From the NCBI GenBank assembly GCA_031276835.1, contig JAISMI010000056.1, forward strand, positions 1 through 7,809: a stretch of DNA of 7,809 nucleotides, in the 5' to 3' direction. Of the stretch, positions 1-6,503 are shown one piece after another. A program made the translations under genes and the position numbers. Source of the DNA: Holosporaceae bacterium. GTDB lineage: Bacteria; Pseudomonadota; Alphaproteobacteria; UBA3830. A model generated the notes under the pieces. It was not told the DNA's origin. It saw only the letters and a list, made by a program, of their open reading frames with translations, and made no database searches. Each line of letters opens with the position of its first letter. Position 1 is the first letter of the stretch.

Positions 1-928
1 TTTTAAAATGACTCCGCACCGCGTTTTTGACCAATTTTAACCTGGTCATACCGCCAACCATAACAACGCCGTCCAAATTTTCTACGCCGGAATCCTTCAG
101 AACGTAGTCGGCTATTTTCATAGTTTTTTGTAGGAAATCCCGAGAAACTTCCTCTAGAATTTCTGGCGATAGAAGAAATTCGTAATTTTTGTTTTTATAA
201 ACGTAGTTTTTGCGAATTTCCGGTAAGTCCGCCAATTGCTCCTTCATAATTTTAGCCGTCATTTTTCCGGAGATTTTTTCATTTTCGCCCGCTGAATTTA
301 TATCCAGATCGTGAATTCGGAAATTATAAGCCAATATGGCGTTGTCGACGTCGTCCCCTCCGAGATAATTGTCTCCGCCGGCGGCTAAAACCTGAAAAAT
401 ACCGGCCGCCAGCCGAAGAACGGAAAAATCGAAGGTGCCTCCTCCAAAATCATAGACCGCAAATATGCCGTTCTCTTTTTTGTCCAATCCGAAAGCAACG
501 GCGGCGGCCGTCGGTTCATTTATCAGACGCAAAACTCTAATTCCAGCTATGGACGCCGCCTGTCGGGTGGCGGTCCTCTGGAGATCCGAAAAATGAGCCG
601 GAACCGTAATAATCGCCGCGTCAATCTTTTCGCCAATGGCTTCTTCCACATGATGTTTCAGATACAAAAGAATATCTGCCGAAATTTCAACGGGACTTTT
701 GCCGCATAATTTGCGATCGCTTCCCATAAAACGTTTCACCGAAAAAATAGTACGGCCGGAATCCAATTGGTAAATCGCCTCCCGTCCGACAATGGGATGG
801 TCTTCTGAATAATTCACAACCGACGGAGTCATAATGGCTCCCCCAATTATAATGGGAGTCGGCGCGCCGTCTTTAATGGATGAAACAACCGACGCCGTCG
901 TTCCTAAATCAATTCCAATCGTAGCCAT
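1..928 (-). CDS. hscA: HscA, Hsp70-type Fe-S assembly chaperone (N-terminal 309 residues; cut by window edge)
   Basis: Hsp70 ATPase that, with HscB, acts on the IscU scaffold to release its Fe-S cluster; cytoplasmic. The frame is open from ATG at 926-928 to the left edge. Visible Hsp70 motifs: phosphate-1 IGIDLGTT (residues 4-11), connect-1 NEPTAAAVAFGLD, phosphate-2 YDFGGGTFDFS, GGDD, and the adenosine motif VGGMTR near residue 293 (usually GGSTR). The substrate-binding half lies outside the window. The start overlaps the end of hscB by 20 bp and has no good Shine-Dalgarno, which suggests translational coupling. The protein begins almost at the phosphate-1 loop, without the roughly 20-residue leader of E. 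coli HscA. The segment between SVKRFMG and ISADIL is only 12 residues, against about 38 in E. coli HscA from memory. HscA rather than DnaK is inferred from the operon context. Confidence 0.95.
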   Translation of the reverse strand, partial: MATIGIDLGTTASVVSSIKDGAPTPIIIGGAIMTPSVVNYSEDHPIVGREAIYQLDSGRTIFSVKRFMGSDRKLCGKSPVEISADILLYLKHHVEEAIGEKIDAAIITVPAHFSDLQRTATRQAASIAGIRVLRLINEPTAAAVAFGLDKKENGIFAVYDFGGGTFDFSVLRLAAGIFQVLAAGGDNYLGGDDVDNAILAYNFRIHDLDINSAGENEKISGKMTAKIMKEQLADLPEIRKNYVYKNKNYEFLLSPEILEEVSRDFLQKTMKIADYVLKDSGVENLDGVVMVGGMTRLKLVKNAVRSHFK

Positions 929-1364
929 CTGACTTAATTTTTTCCCTAAAAGAACTGACGAACCTCAGCAAACTATAATATTTTTCGAACTCGTCCATAT
1001 TATTTTCAAGATCATATAACCTATCGATCAATTCTGAAACTCGCGTTGATAACTTCTCCCGAAATATCTCTTTTTCCCTAGTCGACGTCAAAGATTCATA
1101 TTTTTCCCGCCAACTAAACATCTCTGAAGTAAAGTCGGAGGCGACTTTATCCGCCTCTTTTCCATTGATTTCCAGCAGATGCCTAGCTCTTTCAATCGGA
1201 TCCAACAAAACCCTATAGGCAACGTTCAAACGGGCCGACTCCGCCGATTCCGCTCCGTTGGCGTCCGGATGAACGGCGGACTGTTTCCGCAAATAAGATT
1301 GCAGCAACATCTCCTCATTTATCCTATAACCAACGGGAATTTCAAAAATTTCGAAATAATTCAT
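909..1364 (-). CDS. hscB: HscB, J-domain co-chaperone for Fe-S cluster assembly
   Basis: Type III J-protein of 151 residues that brings IscU to HscA and stimulates its ATPase. The N-terminal J domain opens MNYFEIFEIP, comparable to MDYFTLFGLP in E. coli, and carries the invariant HPD tripeptide at residues 32-34, the same position as in E. coli HscB. The segment SARLNVAYRVLLDPIERARHLLEING matches the end of the J domain and the linker. The C-terminal part (about 80-145) is a charged helical region with the usual pattern of the IscU-binding three-helix bundle. The length is slightly below the E. coli protein (about 171). It starts 6 bp after the iscA stop with no clear Shine-Dalgarno and overlaps hscA by 20 bp, so it probably depends on coupled translation inside the isc operon. 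Confidence 0.94.
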   Translation of the reverse strand: MNYFEIFEIPVGYRINEEMLLQSYLRKQSAVHPDANGAESAESARLNVAYRVLLDPIERARHLLEINGKEADKVASDFTSEMFSWREKYESLTSTREKEIFREKLSTRVSELIDRLYDLENNMDEFEKYYSLLRFVSSFREKIKSDGYDWN

Positions 1365-1370
1365 GATAAC

Positions 1371-1739
1371 TTAGAAACAGCGTCCTTCGCCACAAGAATT
1401 GCCGCTATCGTCAAAGCAAAATGATTTTCCGCATCCGCATTTGGATTTCGCGTTTGGATTCTCGAAAACTATACTGCCTCCCATCGGACCGCTGACGTAG
1501 TCCATGTTCATGCCGGCCACAAAAATTGCCGCCTTCGAGGCTATGTATACGTCCACGCCTCCCTCCTGCATCACAAGATCGCTCGGATCAATCTCCTTCA
1601 CGAAACTGATTTCGTAGGCCGTTCCCTGACAGCCTCCAGGAACGACGTCTACGCGAATTCCCAGGCAATTTTCCTGAGCAACGGCTTTCCTTATGAAATC
1701 CAAAGCTCCGTCCGTAATATTTATGAATTTTTCTTCCAT
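1371..1739 (-). CDS. iscA: IscA, A-type Fe-S carrier with a cysteine-rich tail
   Basis: HesB/IscA/SufA-family carrier of 122 residues that accepts iron or Fe-S clusters and passes them to target proteins. The three family cysteines are present: Cys37 in PGGCQG, and Cys101 and Cys103 in CGCGKSF. The core (FINITDGALDFIRKA to SIVFENPNAKSKCGCGKSF) is full length. I chose ATG 1737-1739 because a perfect AGGAGG lies 4 nt upstream of it; the frame can be extended to a GTG at 1763, but that codon lies inside the end of iscU and has no ribosome-binding site. The family normally ends soon after CGCGxSF; here an extra tail of about 13 residues adds Cys108, Cys116 and Cys121 and ends SCGEGRCF. The gene lies 13 bp after iscU and 6 bp before hscB. 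Confidence 0.95.
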   Translation of the reverse strand: MEEKFINITDGALDFIRKAVAQENCLGIRVDVVPGGCQGTAYEISFVKEIDPSDLVMQEGGVDVYIASKAAIFVAGMNMDYVSGPMGGSIVFENPNAKSKCGCGKSFCFDDSGNSCGEGRCF

Positions 1740-1743
1740 GATT

Positions 1744-1749
1744 CCTCCT
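1744..1749 (-). promoter_or_regulatory. Shine-Dalgarno AGGAGG that fixes the iscA start
   Basis: On the minus strand TTTAGGAGGAATCATG places a consensus AGGAGG 4 nt before ATG 1739. This supports ATG 1739 over the longer GTG start at 1763. Confidence 0.85.
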
Positions 1750-1752
1750 AAA

Positions 1753-2142
1753 TTATTTTTCACTCTGATTTTTTATCAGATAATTCTCTATGGCCTTATC
1801 GACGGCCTCCTCGGCCAACACCGAACAGTGAGCTTTAACGGGAGATAAAGATAAATACTGGGCGACTTCTTTGTTTTTGATGGTCTTCGCCTCCTCCAGA
1901 CTCTTCCCATGAACCCACTCGGTTATTAACGCGCTGGACGCTATCGCGGCGCCGCATCCGAAGGTTTTAAATTTTGCCTCGGAAATTTTACCATTTTCAT
2001 CGACTTTTATCTGCAATTTTATCACGTCGCCGCAGCTGGGAGCTCCCACGACGGAAGTTCCGACATTTCTATCGCTTTCGTCTAGACTTCCAACATTTTT
2101 CGGATCGTTATAGCGATCCATTACTTCCTTTGAATATTCCAT
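1753..2142 (-). CDS. iscU: IscU, Fe-S cluster assembly scaffold
   Basis: Scaffold on which [2Fe-2S]/[4Fe-4S] clusters are assembled from IscS-derived sulfur before HscA/HscB-assisted transfer. The length (129) and numbering match E. coli IscU: Cys37 with Asp39 in GAPSCGDV, Cys63 in FGCGAAIASS, and His105-Cys106 in VKAHCSVLAEEA. All cluster ligands are intact. The chaperone-recognition motif, LPPVK in most family members, reads LSPVK at 99-103, a Pro100-to-Ser change. A strong AAGGAG overlaps the iscS stop codon (TGGTAAGGAGAAAAAATG), so the two cistrons are coupled with a 9-bp gap. A zinc- or NifU-type scaffold is unlikely given the isc neighbours. Confidence 0.98.
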   Translation of the reverse strand: MEYSKEVMDRYNDPKNVGSLDESDRNVGTSVVGAPSCGDVIKLQIKVDENGKISEAKFKTFGCGAAIASSALITEWVHGKSLEEAKTIKNKEVAQYLSLSPVKAHCSVLAEEAVDKAIENYLIKNQSEK

Positions 2143-2146
2143 TTTT

Positions 2147-2152
2147 TCTCCT
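2147..2152 (-). promoter_or_regulatory. Shine-Dalgarno AAGGAG of iscU, overlapping the iscS stop codon
   Basis: The TAA stop of iscS (2152-2154) shares its last base with the start of AAGGAG, 4 nt before ATG 2142. Ribosomes ending iscS are placed directly on the iscU start. Confidence 0.8.
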
Positions 2153-3321
2153 TACCATATTGGGCTCATTGCTCGCAACCTGTTTACCACATCCACGATC
2201 CTTGAAGACGCGTAGTCGACCTCCTCAAAAGTCGTAAATCGTCCTAATCCTATGCGCAAGGAAGAGTGCGCCAAATCTTCCCGAATAGAAATCTCTCTTA
2301 AAACATAGGATGGCTCAAGAGAATCGGAAGTACAAGCGGATCCGGAAGAGACGCAAATATCCGGCATACCCAGCATAATGCCTTCCCCTTCTATACCGTC
2401 AAAACTTAGATTTATACAACCAGGAATTCTCCTGTTTTCATCTCCGTTCAAGTAAACTTTGTCCAGACTATCAAAAATCTTTTTCAAAAAATAGTTTTTT
2501 AATTCGGTTAGTCTTATGCGTTCGGTTTCCATTTCAAATCGAGCAATCTCGCAGGCCTTTCCTAACCCCACGCAAAGAGGAGTCGCCAGCGTTCCCGATC
2601 TGACGCCGCGCTCCTGTCCTCCTCCAAAAAATAGAGGCTTGAGTCTTACGCGCGGTTTCAGTCGAACGTATAACGCCCCCACTCCCTTGGGGCCGTAGAT
2701 TTTGTGTCCGGAAATGCTCATAAGATCAACCCGCGACGCATCTACTTTTATTTTCCCAACCGCCTGAGCCGCATCCGTGTGAAATAACGCGCCCCTACTT
2801 CGGCAAATTTCGCTAATTTCGTCAATCGGCTGAATTGTGCCAATTTCATTGTTTACGCTCATGACGGAAACAAGAATTGTGCGCTCGTCTACGGCCTTCT
2901 CCAGACTTTGTAGATCTATTATGCCATTTCGCAGAACCGGAATTGCGACAATCTCAAACCCTTCGCGCTCTAGTGCGCGACAGGCTTCCAAAACACACTT
3001 GTGCTCCATGACGCTGGTGATTATTTTGTTTCCCTTCTCCCTGTAGAAACGCGCCGCCCCTTGAATTGCAAGATTGTTGGATTCGGTGGCGCCGGACGTA
3101 AATAATATCTCGCGGGGATCGTCTGCATTTATGAGATCGGCAACCTGTTTTCTTGCTTTTTCAACGGCCTCCTTTGCCCGCAATCCCATAACGTGATTTA
3201 TGGAATGGGGGTTTCCAAAATCTTCACAAAAATATGGCGTCATATCTTCCAAAACCCTTTTATCGCATGGCGTGGTTGCCTGATAATCCATATACACAAC
3301 GTCTATTGTCTTTTTTTTCAA
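2152..3321 (-). CDS. iscS: IscS, PLP-dependent cysteine desulfurase lacking the usual C-terminal tail
   Basis: Class V aminotransferase-fold enzyme converting L-cysteine to L-alanine and an enzyme persulfide that feeds IscU. With the chosen start it has 389 residues. Motifs: [10 protein letters not shown] at the N terminus, [11 protein letters not shown] catalytic His (about 107), [14 protein letters not shown] lysine in [10 protein letters not shown] (Lys207), the RSGT segment, and the mobile active-site loop [17 protein letters not shown] with Cys330, corresponding to E. coli Cys328. I chose TTG 3319-3321 because GGGGAG lies 6 nt upstream; an in-frame TTG at 3342 would add seven residues but lacks a site. 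The protein stops at RAMSPIW, whereas E. coli IscS and mitochondrial NFS1 continue about 17 residues after SPLW. It is the first gene of the operon here; no iscR precedes it. Confidence 0.96.
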   Translation of the reverse strand: MKKKTIDVVYMDYQATTPCDKRVLEDMTPYFCEDFGNPHSINHVMGLRAKEAVEKARKQVADLINADDPREILFTSGATESNNLAIQGAARFYREKGNKIITSVMEHKCVLEACRALEREGFEIVAIPVLRNGIIDLQSLEKAVDERTILVSVMSVNNEIGTIQPIDEISEICRSRGALFHTDAAQAVGKIKVDASRVDLMSISGHKIYGPKGVGALYVRLKPRVRLKPLFFGGGQERGVRSGTLATPLCVGLGKACEIARFEMETERIRLTELKNYFLKKIFDSLDKVYLNGDENRRIPGCINLSFDGIEGEGIMLGMPDICVSSGSACTSDSLEPSYVLREISIREDLAHSSLRIGLGRFTTFEEVDYASSRIVDVVNRLRAMSPIW

Positions 3322-3327
3322 TTTACT

Positions 3328-3333
3328 CTCCCC
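3328..3333 (-). promoter_or_regulatory. Shine-Dalgarno GGGGAG deciding the iscS TTG start
   Basis: The minus strand reads GGGGAG-AGTAAA-TTG-AAA, a 6-nt spacer to TTG 3321. No equivalent site precedes TTG 3342, so the shorter N terminus is preferred. Confidence 0.6.
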
Positions 3334-3410
3334 AATGTTCAACGCCGGCTTTATGGCGTCGACGAGCCTACACGATAATTATTTTTTTTATAATTGTAAA
3401 TATGCAACAC

Positions 3411-3438
3411 ATATTAAACCAACAATATACAATCACAA
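3411..3438 (-). promoter_or_regulatory. candidate isc operon promoter
   Basis: On the minus strand, TTGTGA (3433-3438) and TAATAT (3411-3416) are separated by 16 bp, about 90 bp upstream of the iscS start. The fit to sigma-70 is moderate, and in such AT-rich DNA chance matches are common. No IscR-type or Irr-type operator was recognised. Confidence 0.3.
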
Positions 3439-3480
3439 GTTCTGTTGCTTTTATAGCGCACAATTCGATATATTAATTTT

Positions 3481-3511
3481 TTATAAAAAACAAATCATGA
3501 TTTTTTTATAA
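3481..3511. repeat. AT-rich near-palindrome
   Basis: TTATAAAAAA with the palindromic centre AAATCATGATTT, followed by TTTTATAA: the two arms are inverted copies apart from a 2-3 nt length difference. It could be an operator-like or cruciform-prone site, but the surrounding composition makes this weak. Confidence 0.4.
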
Positions 3512-3694
3512 AAAAAATTATTTTTACTCAATTATGAGAAATATTCTAGTGATCACAAATCGATATTTTACAATATTAGTAAAATAAAAATCTATAAAAA
3601 ATAAATTAATAAAAAATAATAATATTTTAGATACAAGTGTTTTTGCCCATTAAAGGTTGTAAAACTTGTTCCTATAGAAATCGGCGACGTTAAA

Positions 3695-3726
3695 ACTATT
3701 ATCCTCAAACTTTAGGGATCAATAGT
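3695..3726. repeat. stem-loop / inverted repeat upstream of the XRE gene
   Basis: ACTATTATCC and GGATCAATAGT pair over 10 bp with a single bulged base around an 11-nt loop. It sits just upstream of a TATAAT box (about 3741) and 130 bp before the regulator gene, so an operator or 5' structural role is possible. Confidence 0.4.
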
Positions 3727-3855
3727 CTCTAATAATTTCCTATAATATTAATTTCTTTTATCTTATAACAGACGTAAATTGTAAGGCGCCTTTTTCCAAT
3801 TGAAAAAAACTTACTTTTAGGCTAACGTGTTCTAATATTTTAGCGGAGATAAAGT

Positions 3856-4275
3856 ATGGCGGTCTATGGTTCATCTAGTAAGAAGTCCTGTCGTAACCAC
3901 CTGGACTCTCATATAGGAAGTCGAGTTAAATCCCGTAGGTCATTTCTTGGAATTAGCCAGGAAAAACTCGGAAATTATCTTGGAATTACTTTTCAGCAGG
4001 TGCAAAAGTATGAAAAAGGCATAAATAGAATCAGCGCCAGTACATTGTACGATATTTCTAACTTGTTATCCGTTGATTTATCGTATTTCATCGAGGGATA
4101 TAACGGACCCGCATCGTTGAGCGAGAACGGCGCGCCAATCTATGAAACGGATCGCGCATTGAAAAAAGAGACGACCGAGCTGCTTCGCGCCTATCATAAA
4201 ATCAAAGATCCTTCCGTTAGAAAAAAAATGTTAGAATTGATAAAAACAATCGCGGCGGTACAAAAAACAAATTAA
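3856..4275 (+). CDS. XRE-family helix-turn-helix transcriptional regulator
   Basis: Small cytoplasmic DNA-binding protein of 139 residues. A Cro/C1-type HTH spans about residues 19-76 (IGSRVKSRRSFLGISQEKLG, then GITFQQVQKYEKGINRISASTLYDISNLLSVDLSYFIEG). The form with ITFQQVQKYEKG and a charged helical C-terminal tail (about 105-137, ending KMLELIKTIAAVQKT) is common in Alphaproteobacteria, including Rickettsiales. ATG 3856 is preceded by GGAG at 3845-3848 with a 7-nt spacer. It is divergent from the isc operon and convergent with the SOD gene, with 45 bp between stop codons. Its targets are unknown; autoregulation or control of the divergent isc operon is a positional guess only. Confidence 0.95.
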   Translation: MAVYGSSSKKSCRNHLDSHIGSRVKSRRSFLGISQEKLGNYLGITFQQVQKYEKGINRISASTLYDISNLLSVDLSYFIEGYNGPASLSENGAPIYETDRALKKETTELLRAYHKIKDPSVRKKMLELIKTIAAVQKTN

Positions 4276-4312
4276 CTTCTTACCAAAACAATAATTCTTT
4301 GATTCCATTGTG

Positions 4313-4327
4313 ATTTTAGGCTAAAAT
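4313..4327. repeat. 15-bp palindrome between convergent genes
   Basis: ATTTTAG-G-CTAAAAT is a perfect inverted repeat spanning the SOD stop codon, downstream of the XRE gene. It is too AT-rich and too tight to call a Rho-independent terminator; it could contribute to termination in both directions. Confidence 0.3.
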
Positions 4328-4917
4328 TTATTTAACATAGATTCGCAAAACTCCCAATCTATGCATCCCCGAATGATTTTATTAACATACGAAGCCCGAT
4401 CGTTGCGATAATCGATGTAATAGGAATGCTCCCATAAATCGACGACGCAAAGCGCCTTTCGAGGGGTTCCCACGAAATTTTCAGCGTTTTGCGTATTGAC
4501 GAAGGAAAGTTTTTGGTTTTCCCAGACGAGCCAGCACCATCCGCTGCCGAACATTGTGTTGGCAAACGAGACATATTGACTCAAAAATTCATCCAGCGTC
4601 CCGAATTGATCGTCTATCAAACTTTTTAATTCTCCGGCCGGCGCCTGTTCCGATACTTTTAAGCATTTCCAATAGAAATCATGATTAAATAACTGGGCGG
4701 CGTTGTTGAAAATTTTTTGATCAACTCCTCGAGACTGAATAATGATCTCCTCGAGGGTTTTATCTGCAAATTTCGTACCTTCCGCCAATGAATTTAAAGT
4801 TTTTGCGTATCCGCAATGATGCTTACCGTAATGATAATCCACCGTCTCCGAGCTTAAAACCGGCATAAACTCTTTACGGATAATCTGCGCTTGAAAAATA
4901 GCTATTTCTTCCTCCAA
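4321..4917 (-). CDS. sodB: Fe-type (Fe/Mn family) superoxide dismutase; start codon uncertain
   Basis: Dismutates superoxide to H2O2 and O2 in the cytoplasm. Counting from TTG 4917 (198 residues), the four metal ligands are intact: His29 in DYHYGKHH, His79 in NNAAQLFNHDFYW, and Asp160 and His164 in VVDLWEHSYYIDYRNDR. Tyr37 corresponds to the gateway Tyr34, and GSGWCWLVW matches the family GSGWaWLv. The AAQ glutamine (Gln75) favours the iron type. The N terminus is degenerate: the usual LPxLPY stretch is missing. The only strong Shine-Dalgarno, GGAGG at 4911-4915, overlaps the TTG and lies inside the frame, 5 nt before ATA 4905 and 11 nt before ATT 4899. The first ATG (4866) has no site and is too close to the first ligand. 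A rare start codon is therefore possible. Confidence 0.94.
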   Translation of the reverse strand: MEEEIAIFQAQIIRKEFMPVLSSETVDYHYGKHHCGYAKTLNSLAEGTKFADKTLEEIIIQSRGVDQKIFNNAAQLFNHDFYWKCLKVSEQAPAGELKSLIDDQFGTLDEFLSQYVSFANTMFGSGWCWLVWENQKLSFVNTQNAENFVGTPRKALCVVDLWEHSYYIDYRNDRASYVNKIIRGCIDWEFCESMLNKF

Positions 4918-4928
4918 TTCTAAGGTTT

Positions 4929-4934
4929 ATATTA
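4929..4934 (-). promoter_or_regulatory. candidate -10 box of the SOD gene
   Basis: TAATAT on the minus strand, 11 bp upstream of the start of the SOD open frame, with no convincing -35 (TTCATT at 18 bp). If used, the 5' leader would be very short. Confidence 0.25.
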
Positions 4935-5106
4935 GAGCCAACGACCGCCTCTAATGAAAAGCGTAATTCATTGACGTTGATTTATTCTACATTCATGTCT
5001 AAAAATTAGCAATAGAGGGAACTGCGGCGGTTACAGAATTGTCCGCTAAATATGAAAATTAATCCGAGAGACGTTGATTTTCGAGACGCTAACAAAAGTA
5101 TTCGCC

Positions 5107-5160
5107 AACGCGGCCAAGATTCGCTAAATTTGCGGAAATTTTAGCGATCTTGGAACGCGG
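5107..5160. repeat. 40-bp near-perfect palindrome bracketed by a 7-bp direct repeat
   Basis: The palindrome occupies 5114-5153: the left arm CCAAGATTCGCTAAATTT and the inverted right arm CCAAGATCGCTAAAATTT differ by two single-base indels, around a GCGG loop. The heptamer AACGCGG abuts it on both sides (5107-5113 and 5154-5160), as a target-site duplication would. There is no T-run on either side, so it is not a classical terminator, although it lies about 80 nt downstream of the exported-protein gene. It resembles a minimal palindromic or REP/MITE-like unit; mobility is inferred. Confidence 0.6.
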
Positions 5161-5230
5161 TTTCTATTCTTAAAGGCAGTTTCGTTTCCATTCTTATCGA
5201 GCAATCCCAACTGCGGTTACGTCGGTTAAA

Positions 5231-6463
5231 TTATTCTCTGACGTCCTCGTCGCCCTCTTCGTCGTCTAATTTTTTAATTGCGGCATTAATTTTAATTATC
5301 CAGTCGAGTTTTTTTCCATCGGAAATTGTGTCGGGTAATTTCTTAATTAAGTCTGTCAGATACCACAATCCATCCTTTGAAAGATCGCTAATAATCCCGT
5401 CAAAATCGGCTTCATTGATATTATTCCATGATATCCTATTCAGCCTTGATATTTCTGCAGTTTTACCGGAATAACGTCCTAGATCAGTCCTATATGATCT
5501 TCGGAGACGGTTTTCGCCGCGGCCCAGGTTGGTATCGTTCTCATCAGACTCTTCGGCGGAAAAAGACTCTCGCTCCGACGATTCATTTTCATCGCTGGAC
5601 TCGTTTCTGGCATTATTATGCGTCGAAAGCGAATCCAAGAATTTTTGCGTTTTTTCATTAAGCGTCTCTAAAACGCCGAAAATCTCCAACACTTTACCTA
5701 TGGTTTCATTTTTATCAGAAGTCTGCGCCTGTGGAATTATGATTAATTCCATTTTATTGGCCAACCTTTCCCTAATGGCGGCAATATCGTCTCTAATGGA
5801 AGCCGTCGTATCCTTCGATGCGCGCTTCAAATTTAGATCTGCTTGGTCGAGAGCTCTTTTGGCGAGATCCAGATTTTTTTCAGCGGAAGCTATCGCTCTA
5901 TCCGACGGTTTTTTGGCGTCTTTTGCGGACTGCAGTGATTTTTCAGCCCTCGCCACCCCTTCTTCCGCCTTTTGTTTATTTCTTTTAACGTTGAAAAATT
6001 CCTTGTCGGTAAGTTTTTCCGCATCTATGTTTTTCGACGCGTCAGATATTTCGTTAAAAAGGCCGTATATTCCCGCAACGAAATCCGCGCTTACCTTCGC
6101 TTTAACAAGCTCTTTTCTTTTGGCGTCGCGTATTAATTCAACGCACTTGACGAGGGCGTCGAAATTTCTCAAACTCGTCGTCGCGTCTTTTATTCTCCTA
6201 GGGTCGATAATTGGATATCTATGATTTAACTGATCCGCCGATTTCAACGAATCTTGTAGAAGAGCTTTTTGTTTTCTCAATTGAGCGGCGGTTTGATTTA
6301 TTTTTTCCTTAGCGTTAGTTCCAAACGCGGCTCCAACATCCGACTGCATCGCGCTACTCTGCCCAATTTTCGAAAGCAACGGCAATTTTGCATGCGCGTA
6401 CGACGAACATATCAACATAAAAGCGCCGGCAATAATTATTCCTCCGTTAAGCGTTTTTTTCAT
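5231..6463 (-). CDS. exported coiled-coil protein of unknown function
   Basis: I do not recognise this 410-residue protein. It begins with a clear Sec signal peptide: MKK, a hydrophobic core GGIIIAGAFMLIC, then AHA|K cleavage after residue 25; Cys19 is not in a lipobox. The mature part is Lys/Glu/Ala-rich and helical; about residues 157-239 form a likely coiled coil with a repeated AxAEKxLxxAKxA pattern (ARAEKSLQSAKDA, ASAEKNLDLAKRA). An acidic Ser/Glu/Asn linker (about 288-312) precedes a C-terminal domain with tryptophans (SWNNINEADFDG, GLWYLTDLIKKLP, LDWIIKINAAIKKL) and an acidic end. ATG 6463 was chosen for GGAG with a 6-nt spacer; TTG 6481 and ATG 6475 are in frame. It has no transmembrane segment after the signal, so it is periplasmic or secreted. 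It follows ssrA on the same strand. Confidence 0.85.
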   Translation of the reverse strand: MKKTLNGGIIIAGAFMLICSSYAHAKLPLLSKIGQSSAMQSDVGAAFGTNAKEKINQTAAQLRKQKALLQDSLKSADQLNHRYPIIDPRRIKDATTSLRNFDALVKCVELIRDAKRKELVKAKVSADFVAGIYGLFNEISDASKNIDAEKLTDKEFFNVKRNKQKAEEGVARAEKSLQSAKDAKKPSDRAIASAEKNLDLAKRALDQADLNLKRASKDTTASIRDDIAAIRERLANKMELIIIPQAQTSDKNETIGKVLEIFGVLETLNEKTQKFLDSLSTHNNARNESSDENESSERESFSAEESDENDTNLGRGENRLRRSYRTDLGRYSGKTAEISRLNRISWNNINEADFDGIISDLSKDGLWYLTDLIKKLPDTISDGKKLDWIIKINAAIKKLDDEEGDEDVRE

Positions 6464-6503
6464 TTTTTTCTCCATTCTCAAGTAATTAATTAAATATTAT
6501 TGA

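Larger units (their letters stand above)
3343..3855. other. AT-rich divergent intergenic region between iscS and the XRE regulator
   Basis: About 510 bp without a supportable gene. From roughly 3465 to 3630 the sequence is overwhelmingly A+T, with the word TATAAAAAA occurring three times (near 3482, 3508 and 3592). It holds a near-palindrome at 3481-3511, a stem-loop at 3695-3726, a TATAAT box near 3741 and a 10-bp perfect palindrome AAGGCGCCTT at 3783-3792. It must contain the promoters for both divergent transcription units. No DnaA boxes were recognised. Confidence 0.7.
4918..5230. other. non-coding region between SOD and the exported protein
   Basis: Roughly 310 bp without a supportable gene on either strand. 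It contains the palindromic element at 5107-5160, an 11-bp direct repeat GACGTTGATTT (4973-4983 and 5070-5080) and CGCTAA words at about 5044, 5087 and 5122. It could be an eroded gene or repeat-rich spacer; nothing identifiable was read from it. Confidence 0.6.

Noticed and set aside
1740..1763. Longer iscA start at GTG 1763
   Set aside because: It lies inside the iscU end without a ribosome-binding site, whereas AGGAGG sits 4 nt before ATG 1739.
3465..3630. AT-rich block as a replication origin
   Set aside because: No DnaA-box cluster and no origin-linked gene neighbours were seen; AT-richness alone is not evidence.
4973..5080. 11-bp direct repeat GACGTTGATTT (4973-4983, 5070-5080) as a repeat array
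   Set aside because: Only two copies, with no regular spacing or flanking structure; too little to call an iteron or CRISPR array.
5529..6224. A 231-codon plus-strand open frame antisense to the exported protein
   Set aside because: Ser/Ala/Leu-rich composition is what the complement of a Lys/Glu/Ala-rich coiled-coil gene gives; no ribosome-binding site, and the minus-strand frame has a signal peptide and good start.
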